NCBI GenBank assembly: GCA_001949185.1
Contig: BDGG01000008.1
Location: 679,648-743,647, forward strand
Source of the DNA: Ramazzottius varieornatus
Taxonomy: Eukaryota > Tardigrada > Eutardigrada > Parachela > Ramazzottiidae
DNA: 64,000 nucleotides
Direction of reading: 5' to 3'
Of this stretch, positions 23,701-34,900 are shown one piece after another. How positions within the stretch are numbered: position 1 is the stretch's first letter; each line of letters opens with the position of its first letter. The notes beneath the pieces are model-generated. The model ran no database searches, was not told where the DNA came from, and saw only the letters and a program-made list of their open reading frames with translations. Both the position numbers and the translations under genes were made by a program.

Positions 23701-24776
23701 GAGACATCAGCGAACGAATTCACCTAAGTGGCGCACCCTTTCAGCCCATTAACAATGAAATATAGGAGGCTCGGCGAAGCTAAAATAAGCCACTTTAGCC
23801 GTTCTTAGCCGTGGCTAAAAATATTTTAGCCGCGGCTAAAGCAGCTAAAATACTTTTAGCCACGGCTAAAATGTATTGTGCGTTTGATTGATTTATTGAT
23901 GTTGAGTCGGCTAAAATGATTTTAACATCATTAAATCATTCGAACGCACGATACATTCTAGCCATGGCTAAAAGTATTTTCGCTGCTTTAGCCGCGGCTA
24001 AAATATTTTTAGCCACGGCTAAGAACGGCTAAAACGGCTTATTTTAGCTTCGCCGAGCCTTCTATACAATGAAAAGGTGCGCCACTTAAAGAGCTGGATG
24101 AAATCATCTGCCGACGTCCCAAACAGATTTCCTCAATCAAGATGCTTCGTTTTTGAGCATAATATTGACTTGAATTTTGTTTAGTATTTATAAGGACCGG
24201 TAAGTATTTGTTTGTACGAATTAAGCTGATTGGTCGTCATCCACAATTGCTTTCTTTGCTGAATATTGACTTGATGTTTACAGCTCAACCGTGGGTCTTC
24301 CCAACACGCCGGTGTGGATCACCATGTCGCTCGTAGTCCACTGGATATGCTACATGCAGAATGCGTCGAACCCCATCATCTATTACGTTATGAGCGGTGA
24401 GGTTGTTGGTAGTGTTCTTAGAAACTGAAGTCTTTCCATAATCACTGAGACAGCTGACTGCCTTCGAGGCTTCACGCGATAATCGAGCTTGTCTAGCGCA
24501 TTCATAGTTCCATTTCTCCTTTTATGCTCATCAATTCTCACGCAATGTCCCGTCGTTGTAGAGAAATTTCGCCGGGAATTCAATCGGATCTTCAAATGCT
24601 GCGTACGACCTGTCGGTCGTTTGCGGCGAAATTCCAGCGAAGTGTTTCGCTGTGGACGTCCTCCTGGGCAGACTTATTACCACACACTGGGCTTTCCGCC
24701 GAATCGTGCAGAATACTCTTCCTCCGTCCGACTCGATCACGCAATGCCACCACCCAACCCCGTTGTCCAATTATGA
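20744..24776 (+). CDS. Rhodopsin-family neuropeptide receptor, orexin/allatotropin-receptor type
   Basis: Seven-transmembrane G-protein-coupled receptor in eight exons: 20744-21124, 22466-22593, 22700-22789, 22877-22922, 23074-23115, 23254-23609, 24294-24396, 24562-24776. It has N-glycosylation sites in the N-terminus (NLSSDCNSS), TM1 with GNVLVIF, and TM2 with NLALADCLV. It also has DVTETWF before the TM3 cysteine, DRWHAI at the end of TM3 (DRW in place of DRY), TM6 with FAFCYLPVH, and NPIIYY in TM7. The DxTETWF and DRWxAI motifs are typical of orexin receptors and their protostome counterparts, the allatotropin receptors. The third intracellular loop has a long Ser/Asn-rich insert. A di-cysteine (KCC) after helix 8 is a likely palmitoylation site. 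Intron 1 is 1.3 kb and intron 6 holds nested transposons. Confidence 0.88.
21195..21262. repeat. hairpin element copy, degenerate
   Basis: The pieces CTTGAGTCGCGCAG, TGTCGTTATTGGC and GTGCGCCACTTT match the left arm, the loop and the right arm of the family. It lies in GPCR intron 1. Confidence 0.5.
23693..24115. repeat. hairpin element copy split by a hAT-type insertion
   Basis: The left half ends CTAAGTGGCGCACCC...CAATGAAA at 23760. The right half resumes CAATGAAAAGGTGCGCCACT at 24067. Removing the insert restores a normal-size copy of the hairpin family. Confidence 0.85.
23761..24066. mobile_element. 306-bp fold-back hAT-type MITE
   Basis: Near-perfect long inverted repeats start TATAG[GA]AGGCTCGGCG and continue AAGCTAAAATAAGCC. 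They extend about 140 bp inward and contain repeated TTAGCC(G/A)(C/T)GGCTAA units. It is flanked by the direct 8-bp repeat CAATGAAA (23753-23760 and 24067-24074). An 8-bp target duplication is the hallmark of the hAT superfamily. It has no coding capacity and lies in GPCR intron 6. Confidence 0.9.
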
Positions 24777-25224
24777 AAGATGTAGCCCACTGGAAGTCTT
24801 TTCAATTTGTGGGAATGCTCGTCAGGTACGCTACTGCGAACCACGGCAGTGTGAATACCTGCTCTGTTGTCGATAATCGATTTGATCTGATCGAAATCTT
24901 AATGCTTTCACGCGATATTTTCTTTGCCCTCACTTTACTATGTATTCTTTCGAACAACTCCAGCGCCCATAGAACTGTTCTGCTACCCTTGGAAAACTAA
25001 CGTAAAAAATTCTAATGGGGAGAATATCAGCCATAAAGAGAATCAACCTTATAACAAGTTGAAATCATAGAAGATGGGCAACATAAGCAAACGAACCATG
25101 AACTGACCCGTAAAACAAAAATATGGAAAAAGAGGGGAAAACGGATTTGAGCGTGTAATAAAGAGACTAAGAAAACATGACCAACTATCCGAAGTGATAG
25201 CTGAACTCCAGGTAAAAAAAGGAG
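24777..25224. other. convergent 3' spacer
   Basis: This lies between the GPCR stop and the SMC5 stop and presumably contains both 3' UTRs. No exon is seen. Confidence 0.5.
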
Positions 25225-28200
25225 CTAGGCACGATTGAGCCTGGTCAACTTCTTTGGAGAAACAGGGCGTTTCTTGCTGAACGCTTGCGATGCCTCTTCG
25301 GCGGGCTCCGAGACACGAGCCCGAGTTCGCTTCTTGGAGGCTTCCACGTTCCTGCGTTTGGGTGCGTGCTGCCCGGGCACTTCGTCGTCCGACTCGGCCT
25401 CCGTTTCCACCACTGTTCGCTTCGCCGGGGAGATTACTTGCGGAGTCGCCCGAGGTTGCGACTGGCAGCGTGCCAGGTTCTTCTCGGCCATGCGTTCCAG
25501 CGACCACGCTTCCAAATCACTCCCAGAGTGCATCTCGGCACCCGAGAATATCACCGTAACTGTCACGTCTCGGGTCAAATGTAAATCAGGCAAGAGCTAC
25601 AGCGAAAAGAACATGTAATGTTAACCTTACGTCCATCCAATGAAAATGATAGCGTAGTTCTTGAAAGGTGAGCTTACCTTCGGACTCAGGATGAAGTACT
25701 GTCCCCCACATCGACTGGCCGTCTCCACGATCATCTTGAAGACTCGCCGTTCGTTCGTGGAATCCATCCCCTAAAACAAAACCAAGTTTCAGCGATGTCC
25801 ACCTTTCCCATCTCTTGCACTGATTCCTGAAATCGAATGTCAGTGGCGACCCACAAAACAAAGTGCACTTTCCTGACAACCACCTGCACACACTGGTCCG
25901 CAAACGTGCTACGACACTCATATACGTAGGTACGTGCAAGACGGACCAACTTCCTATACCGCTATCTTCTTTGTTCAGAAAACTTCATCTCGCTAATGTT
26001 CATCATGCCTATACCTGATTGATTTCATCCACTACGCGGAACGGGCATTTGGTCAGATCCTGTATAGCCAGCATGTACAGCGCTGTAGCGACACTCTTCT
26101 CTCCGCCACTGTGGACCTGCCCACTCAAGGTCTCGAGTGGTCGACCGGGTCTGTAAGAGACCTTGATGGCGAACCCGTACTTGTCGAAATTATCCGGGTT
26201 GTCCGGACGTTCGAACACCACATCACCGCTCAGGTTCATCAGCTTGTAGAACTCCGAGAAGCTTCTACCAATCTTATCACCAAGCTGCTGGACGTCGTCC
26301 AGCCATCTCGTGCGCTGCTGCGCCATCCGCTCCTTCTCCCGAGCTATCTCCTCCTTGCGGTTGGTGATGGAATGCTCCAGCTTGATCAGTGCGGCCTTAT
26401 GTTTCTCCAGGTCACGACGAGCCTAAAGCGGACGAGCAGTAAGACAATCATGCTGCACCGTAAAACCAACCCGGACTGAATCCCTTACATTGATATTGAT
26501 TTCACCGGCGGCGTTGAGCTGCTGCTTCTTCGCCCTATAAAGCGTCTCTAATTTGTCCATGTCCTTGGGCATTTCCAGGTATTGCTAGAGACAGCACACG
26601 AATGGTCTCGATATCCAAATCGTCCAGTCTGACCGCGTATACGAGTTGACTTATGTAAGAATAGCGTGACGTACCTCAAGAGCGGCAGGAGCCAGCTCGG
26701 CTTTTTCTGTTCCAGGCACGTTGCTCAAGAGCTTGATGTGATCAGACAGGTTTCCTTTGAAGCGTGCTAAGTCACGGTCATACCGGCTCAAATTCCCTCG
26801 GTATTGCTCCTGCAGATTAGAATACAAGCATTACATCACTGGCTGAACCTAAGTTAGAAGACTAGACAGCAATAACAACCCAAAGAGCGGTCATTTTCTG
26901 CAAGGCATCTCGAAGAGCCTTGTTCTCTTGCAGCACGTCACTTCTCGCTCTGACGAAATTGACTGCTACGTCCAAGGCCTTGTCCAAAACACCACTCGTC
27001 TTCGTCTGCAACAGAAAAGAGAGGATAACAAAAGACAGCCCAAGCATTCCAACGTCGTAAGAACGCTTTACCTTCTGGTTCTTGGCCACAAGTCGCTTCC
27101 ACGAAGCCGTGTTCGACTGAAGGATCTTGGCTGCCGTGCTTGCCCTGGCTTGTTCAAAGTCCAGCTTTGTCGCTTCCAGCCGCTTCAACCTAAACGTAAA
27201 AGGATCATATTGAAACTAGTTAAGTAGGATTCAGAGCTCAGAAATCACTCGGTAATATCGTTTCTTCCAAGCGGCGCATACTTTCAGTTAGTAACACTGT
27301 AAACATGCGCCACTTGGGAAAATGATCTGGTCGAGCTCATTTGCTGAGCCCCTAAATGTCTTGGCTGTATACTGAGCATACTCGTCTTCAGTGTCTTTAA
27401 TTCGTTTCTTGAGACGTTCAGTATCCGAGACAATCTTCTGGCTGTCTTGAACTTCTTTGGTCAAGCGAGTGAATTCGGTCTGAATTGCCTTTAAGCGTTC
27501 TGACAGACTTGTTTCTTTCTCCTTGACAGCCTCCTGTTCCAGTTCTTTCATCCGCAGCTTGACCTGCAGTGGACGGACATCGGGCTTCTCACGGGAAATG
27601 TTCATCAGCTCCTTGAGGAGCTGCGACTGCTTGATGTCCATGCTTTGGATGGCCACGTTGGACGACATTCTTGTCGTACGGAACCTGTACATGCTACCAC
27701 CTGCAAACGCCGTCGGTGCGTGCAGTTGGTTCCCATTTCGCGGCATGACTCGAGAGTATTCCTCGGCGAACTTCTCCGAGGCACTGTCGTAAACTGGCAT
27801 GTTGTGCAGTTTCTGTTTGTTGCACAGGAATCGCTTGACAGTCTCCGGAGCGTCGAAAAGCTCGGAGACTAGTCTGTCGCATCTCACCATCCTGCAAAAC
27901 GTCAAAATGAAATTTAAACAAGATCAAATCACTTTAAAAAATTTATGAAAATAGACAGATTTACGAAAAACCAAATCACAAAAATTAATAGTATCAAAAT
28001 TAAAAAGATAATTAGTCGCCGGTTAGCAAATTCGGAAAAAATATACACCATGGACCGGAAAAGTATAAGTCATGCCTTACGTACTCTTTAAAGCGGGTTG
28101 GGTCCATGCCTAAACTTTCGCGTGGTTGTGACGCGGTGCTCTTGGTCATCTTGCGGACAGGGACGCGAATGTTGTCCCGTTGGATCATGTCTCTCATTAT

Positions 28201-30857
28201 CAGATCAATGTCTTGTTCTTCTTCGCAGATAAACATGTTTCGATTATCGTACGAAAGGACCGACTCCAGGATACTCGCGTGTCGCACATTCTTTTCTTTC
28301 ATTTGAATCTGAAAAACAGACAAAACGCTTACAGATGTAGAAAATAATTTCCTTACGTGGATCTCGCCTGTTGTGTTAGATATTAATATAAGTCTAGAAT
28401 GTTATATTTTACCTCTGCAAAGACCGGGCCGTACACTTTGCCCTTCAAGCGATCGCGGTTGGCCTCCAGCCACTTTCGAGCTTGGATATGCTGCTGCTGT
28501 GGATGACGTTCCAGAAACTGCGTAAGCTGGTCCTGAGCGTTCTCCATCCGCTTGATATCACCAAGAGTAGCTCAAAACAGACACTCATACAACGTTGTCC
28601 AACACGCACACTTGGCCAAAACAACGAATAAAATTCGTACCGTGAATTGTCTCGTCCACTCTCCTTCGTTCCGCCAAGCACGCGTTCTTTTCTTGTCCCA
28701 ACTTTTCCATCTCTCTGTTCAGCTTCTGCTGTTCCCTGGATTTGCTCAACGTGGCGGCCTAAAACCCATCAAGTCACGAAGACCCGTTCCAAGGTATCAG
28801 AACTGTTACGATGGAGTTCATAGCGGATAGTAAAAGTGACCACCAATAGACAAGCAAGCCGCTCGTTTTTATAATGTGACACATGCGTCCCGTATAGACA
28901 GATGAAACCGTCTAACCTCTTTCACGTGTAATTTAAAAGTCCCGCTAACCCAATCAGTCCAGAAAATGAATAACGTATTAGGGAAAACCGTACTTTCAGC
29001 TCGTCGGGGTTGAGTTCCGGGTCCGCCGTAGCTTCCAGGTTGGACTTGGCTATACGCAGATCTGCGATCTTCCTTAGACGACCTTCATCCTGCCTTTTGG
29101 CAGCAGCCAGTTTGGCCAGTTCAGCGTTATTCTAGAGCACAAAGCAAAGATGGAATCATGGAACAGCTCGGATGAAGGATACCGCCACGCAATTCTTCTA
29201 ACATTGTACGAAACATCACTCAAAAGCTTTCGAACAGGTCTACCAACTCACGGCTTTTTGCAGGTTCTCCGTCTCGTCAGCCAAGAACTTGGCATCATGA
29301 GCTCTGTTACAAGCTTCGACGTCCTTTTTGGCCGATGCTAGAGCCTTGCATGCCTCCGTAGTGATGACGGCATTCTTGTTCAGCTTCTTCTGGAACGGCA
29401 TGATGACTTCGGCGTTCTTGTGAATCTCGTCCTTGGTCTTCTCCAGCTCAGCTTTGGCCTTCGCCAGTTCTGTCTGCTGTTTGACCAGCAACTGCAAGAA
29501 TTACCAACCGTTAGACTCAATCAAAGTTATATGTTGTTTCTAACTGTACCAGTCTATCCTTCTTCAAGGCGGCCAAGTGCATGGTGGTCAGGAACTCCTG
29601 CCGCGCTTCCATGGCTTCCACGTCTTGTTTCAGATGTGCTTCTTTGTCCTTCCCTTCATCCAACGCCCGTCGCAGTTGGTCCACCTGCTTCGCTTCGTTC
29701 TGCCACTGCGTTCCAACCGTCTTCAGCTCTTCGTGTATCTTTTCCAAATCGACATTTCCGATCTAACAATCATGGAGCAAACTGATTATTTCTAACACAA
29801 AGTTCGAAAACGTCATGCGAGGTCGGCAAATGAAGCTTGCAAGATTGTTGACTCGAGTGGCGCACGCTTCCGTTGTTATCGGCAGGAAGAATGCGCCACT
29901 AAAGGTATGGATCTTGTACATTTCGTCCACCGGCCTTTCATGTGACGGCCGACGGAATAAATTCATACCGTTTTCTCGGTGTTTTCCAGAAGCTGAACCG
30001 AGGACATGAGACTGAAGTCGATGACGCGCTCTTGAGGAAGAAACTGCACGAGGTTATCGGCCATGATATTGAGATCTTTGATCTCCCTCAGGTATCGCTC
30101 CCATGAGACGTGCTGGCCGTTAACGAAGCATTCGTTTGAGCCTTTCCTCTTGAGAACACGCTTAAGCACGATGGGTTCGTTTCCAGGGTTTGCTCTTTTA
30201 AATGAAAACGAAACATAATCTCAAACAACACTTAAAATTGGCGAAAACTATCTTACAAAGTAAGCTCGATCGTGGCGACAGGTCTGCCGTGTTTGATGTA
30301 GTCCGAGACACTGCTAGCTCGGCCGATGAAGGAGGGCGATGATCCGCAGCCGATGGCGATGGCGCAGACGATGGAAGACTTGCCGCTGCCATTTCTGCCC
30401 AGGATAAAGTTAATTTTTGGACCCGGCTTTTGTATGACATGCTCGTATGTCCTGTAATAAGAAATAAAAATTATGGATAAACTCAAACTATCCCTAAAGC
30501 ACAATCTAATACGGGCAATCTTGTTCTCTTGCAAGGACTCGCGGACACGAACATACAAGTTCAACCAAGTTGTAACGGAGGAAAACCATGCAGACACTAT
30601 TAAGATCAAAACGGCACTCCTTCAACCATTACGTAACCATCAGCGATCGTACTTGCCCAGCCGAACTCACCATAATACCTATAACATTAGGTCGAAAACA
30701 CTGAATTTTCTGGCCGGAAGAAGACTACAGAACATCATAGTGAGACTTTTGATAGACTCGAGAGGGTGACAGAGGTGCAAACAGCAGTAGAATCGACTTA
30801 CATGAAATCTCGGAGTTCGATTTGCGTGATGGCTCCTCTAGGATAGTCCTTCTCCAT
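25225..30857 (-). CDS. SMC5: Structural maintenance of chromosomes protein 5 (SMC5)
   Basis: This is the ATPase subunit of the SMC5/6 complex, which acts in recombination repair and chromosome segregation. It has more than ten exons. Exon 1 (30857-30802) starts MEKDYPRGAITQIELRDFM. Exon 2 carries Walker A as LGRNGSGKSSIVCAIAIGCG. The SMC5-type segment NLVQFLPQERVIDF follows at about 30.05 kb. Long coiled-coil exons run to 26.3 kb around a hinge region. The C-terminal head has the ABC signature SGQVHSGGEKSVATALYML and the Walker B-like CPFRVVDEINQGMD; this VVDEINQGMD is specific to SMC5. The end extends beyond the family's usual tail by roughly 70-80 residues rich in Lys, Arg, Glu and Ser, ending KRPVSPKKLTRLNRA. 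Two hairpin elements lie in its introns. Confidence 0.95.
27246..27350. repeat. hairpin element copy in an SMC5 intron
   Basis: CAAGCGGCGCATAC on the left and ATGCGCCACTTGGGAAAATG then ATCTGGTCGAGC on the right. Confidence 0.75.
29838..29910. repeat. hairpin element copy in an SMC5 intron
   Basis: CTCGAGTGGCGCACGCTTCC, the loop GTTGTTATCGGCAGGAAGA, and ATGCGCCACTAAAGG. Confidence 0.75.
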
Positions 30858-31910
30858 AGTGAATACTCTGTAAAACAACCTACGAAAGACGAAGCGCTTG
30901 TTCATCAAGCATATGCATCCACCAGCTGCAGCAGCCATACAGACGGTGAGTTTTTGCCATTTCCGGTTGACGTCAAGCTGGTATCTACGATCTCTACAGA
31001 ACATTCATGGCGACAAATAGTTTGCTAACCTGGTGTACAGCTCCTGATGAGATCCGTGGGTGTTCCAAGGTATGAATCCGCTGGAGAAATCCCTGGGAAA
31101 GCTCGAAAGCTTGAAAAATAGCTGCTGGCTGCGACACTGCGTCGTCGATCGAGACGGCTCCGATCCCTATGGAAATGAAACAGAGTGGTAGACTGAATTG
31201 TCATCCACGATGATGATGGTTGATGGAGACCAAGAAGGCATCACGAAGCGAGAGATTGCCAGAATTCCCTTCTATAATTGCCTCCGGAAACGCAAAGAGT
31301 TTTGTGCCGACTGCCGAAATACGCGCGACGGATCTTCTGGTAGCGAGAAGATTATCAGCGAGTGAGAGCGCGTTTGACGTCAGACTGCGGATCGTTCTGG
31401 CGGACACAAAGACCAATCAAAAAGTCCGTTGGCGCTGAATGGGCGCCAAGAGTTTTCGGCTGGGCGGCATGCCTTGTGGTCTGGGAGCCAGCAAACCACT
31501 CTAACAATTGCCCCTTCCGCCAGTGCGAACCAGGCGGGGATACATGCCAACGGAGCGAGTTAAGATGCGAGGTGGACGCCTCTTTCGTCCGCACTAACAT
31601 ATCAAACCGTGGTAAACACTTTGGTCATACTCGGATCTTCCGGGATCTTCTTTTGTTCTCTTCGTAAATGTCCCACTTGCAAGTTTCATCAACAAGGCGC
31701 CGATGAAAACCGAGGCTTGTCATTTTCCCTCCTTTGCTACTCTTTGTTCGTTGTTTTACCCGAACTTTTGCCTCATCTTTTTCTTTCTTTTTGTTTCAAA
31801 GTCAAAAGTCCAAAACTGAGATTTTGTTCGTTGTTTCCTTTTCGTTACTTCACTGACGCTTCTTTTTCTTGCAGGTTCTTGTTTCCGACTGGGCGGTGAA
31901 AGGTCGGAAG
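30858..31910. other. divergent intergenic region between SMC5 and the TDRD9-like gene
   Basis: It should hold both promoters. An acceptor-like tract ends at about 31875 (TTTTTCTTGCAG), 36 nt before the chosen TDRD9 start, so an untranslated first exon upstream is likely. No other gene is supported. Confidence 0.45.
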
Positions 31911-34900
31911 ATGCCGAGCGTCGAGCTTCCTGAAGAGGCTATTCCGAAGGACAAGATGGCGGCGGAGCTGATGCAGTGGATCACGAAAGCTGCAGAGGAT
32001 TTTCCTGGAGAAGGTGACACGTCTCAGTCCTTCCTCGACGAGATATTTCCTCCTCCGCAAGAGTTTGAAGGTGGCGTCCTGACACAACAGCAAGAGGAAG
32101 TACAGTCAGAATCGTTGGACCACAGCCTGCTGGACGCTAAACTTCCTGATATCAGCGTCGGCATCATGTGGCCCCTTCTGTCTTCAGAACTGAACGGTAT
32201 GTCCTCCACGTCGCCATGGCCGAACAAGAAAGAAAGCTTGGATAAGGCGGAAGAGCCGAAAGACTTGCCGGTTCAGTTAGAGACCCCCGAAGAACCCAAA
32301 GATCTCCCGGAAGTGAAGTCGGAGTCCCCAGCCGAACAGGTGCCATATAACGAAGAAGGACCGAAGTTCGTACCTGAAGCTGAAGAAAAGAACACTCCCG
32401 AAGAGCTCAGGGAAGTACCGGAATGTGTCTTTGTGGGCGTTGTCGACGAGGAAAGTAAAGTGAGCGGATGGGAAGACTTCATCACACAGTCGGAGATCGG
32501 CAAAGGTATTCGTAACTTTTGGTTTACTTTCGATTCTTATCTAACGGCGCCTCTTTCCATCATCAGGTGACTTTTCCCTGCTGGAGGCTGACCAAGGTAT
32601 GGGAAGCGACTTTGGAAGTGCAGAGAAGGCTCTGGATCATCCAGCAACCTACACTGAAGAAGAAAAGCCACTGCTACTTCTGGACTTCTCGCCACAAGGT
32701 ACTCCCACACCGCCTCCGTCGGAGTCGACGTCCATAACCGAGATGAAAGTAAGTGAGTCAGAAGCAGGAGACGTCGAGAACGACTTGGAACAGCTGGATG
32801 AGTGGATGGAGCAAGACCCTTCTCTTCAGCCTTGTCCAACGATCGACGATGTGGAGGTGAGCGACTGGGCCACTGAGGACGACGAGTACGTCACGGCAAG
32901 TAAAGCTGAACCTGAAAGCGCAGCAAAGACAAAGACTCCCGGTCCGGACTTCCTTCTTCCTGGATCCACCGACGAGCGATGGTATAACACGTCCCCCCAG
33001 CTTTTGAGTGTCGAAACGAGGTAAGTCAGTGTACTATCTCAATAGCCTTGCTATTGTCATCGGACAAGTATCGAACGTTCCTGGTTCTGGGTGTAGATAC
33101 TGAATCTCATCCGGAACAACGATGTCTCCATCATCACTGGAAACACTGGGTGCGGGAAGTCCACCTATGTTCCACTCTTCATCATGGACGAGATGGAGAT
33201 TCGTGGTTCCAGCTCGAAAGCCTGCAACATTCTTGCTGTACTGCCTCGTCGCTTCGCAGTGACAAGCTTGTCAAGCTATATCTATCAGAAGCGCGGCTAC
33301 TTTCTCGGGAAGAAGATCGGCTATCAAGTACGTTCACTTCGATCTTTCAAATTTTTTTCCCAAAATTGGAGCTGAGCAAGCAAACCGTACAAGGTGTTCC
33401 TTTCCTGTGGCGCACGTTCTCGTCGTAATTGGTCGGAAGAGTGCGCCACTGAAGTTAACCATCTTGCATGTTTTTTTGCCCAGCTTCTGGATGTTGTCTT
33501 TTTATGTTGTTCATTCATCTTCGTCGTTCTGCAGGTCGGCATACAGACGGCGGTCCGCTCACGAGGAACGAAGATCATGTTCGTTACTATTGGTGTCTTC
33601 CTCCAAAGAGCCTGTAACGTATTGAGCAAGAGTGAAGATCCTAGCAAGGAGGACCCTTTGGCTGGGTAGTCTCACGTCACCATCGACGAGGTGTGTGAAG
33701 CCTTTCACTCACCGTAGCTTTTGCTCGGATAGTTTTTCTAAACTGTCAATTGTGCAGGTGCATGAACGGTCTGAAGATGTCGACTTTGCCATGCTGTTGA
33801 TGCGGCAAGCCGTTGGGAAGACTAAGGCGAAGGTAACGTAATTAAACTTAGATTCTATATTCGTATCTTTCAAGTAACAAGTGGTGAATACGGTGCCGGG
33901 AAATTTTGCAGATTATTCTGATGTCAGCCACAATGTCCCTGAAGCCCTCCCTGGATTACTTCAAGAATGACATTACCACGATGCGGCCTTCGCATTTCGA
34001 CATCACCGGAAAACCCGCGCAGTCTGTCGAAGTTGTGTACTTGGACGACATTGTCAGCGACCCTCCGGTAAAGTCTAGCATACTTTTAGAGGCTAGCATT
34101 GACTTAACGTTTTCTCGTCGTTCTTTTCAGGCCTTTTATATAGATAGACAACAGTTCTCGGATCTCCTCATGGACTTGGTACTTCGTCACATCGACAGGG
34201 AATTTCAGCGATATCCGTAAGTCGCATAGATTTCAAGACGAAACCACGCAGGAAGCTACAACAGTGTAACCGGCGATCATTCTGACAGGAACAAGAAGGA
34301 CCAGGGAACCGTACTAGTGTTCCTTCCGGGTCTGGACAACATCGAACGAATGCTGGAGCGTATCAAGGAAGATTTCGGATACAGAGTGTGAGTTTTCGCT
34401 GATCGACTGGATTGACTTTTGATCTCTAATCTATCCGGGACAAGTGTTCCAAGTTTATCGATGGCTTTTTGAAGACTGTAGGCGAGAATAAGTTACACAC
34501 GCTTACACATGCTTTTTTCGATGCAGTCCAAGACAGTAAAAGTCTGCAAGCTGCATTCGTTGTTGTCGCAGCAGGTCCAGGCCAAAGTCTTCCGGAAACT
34601 TCGACCGCACGTTCTTCGAATCGTACTGGCTACCAACATTGCGGAGAGTTCCATCACTGTACCGGAAGTGGCGAAAGGTACTCGTACTGAATTACTTATT
34701 CAACTAGGAATTGTTTGATGGATGACACCCAATGATTCCCAGTTTACATACCTAGTAACGGGATATGTTCCAGTGTACGATTTTTGCTTGACGAAACGGA
34801 TAGTGACCGACAAAGAGACGAAGATGACTTTCCTCCAGATGCAGTGGGCATCTCAGAGCAACTGCGACCAACGCAAAGGTATGATAAATCTTGCATCTAG

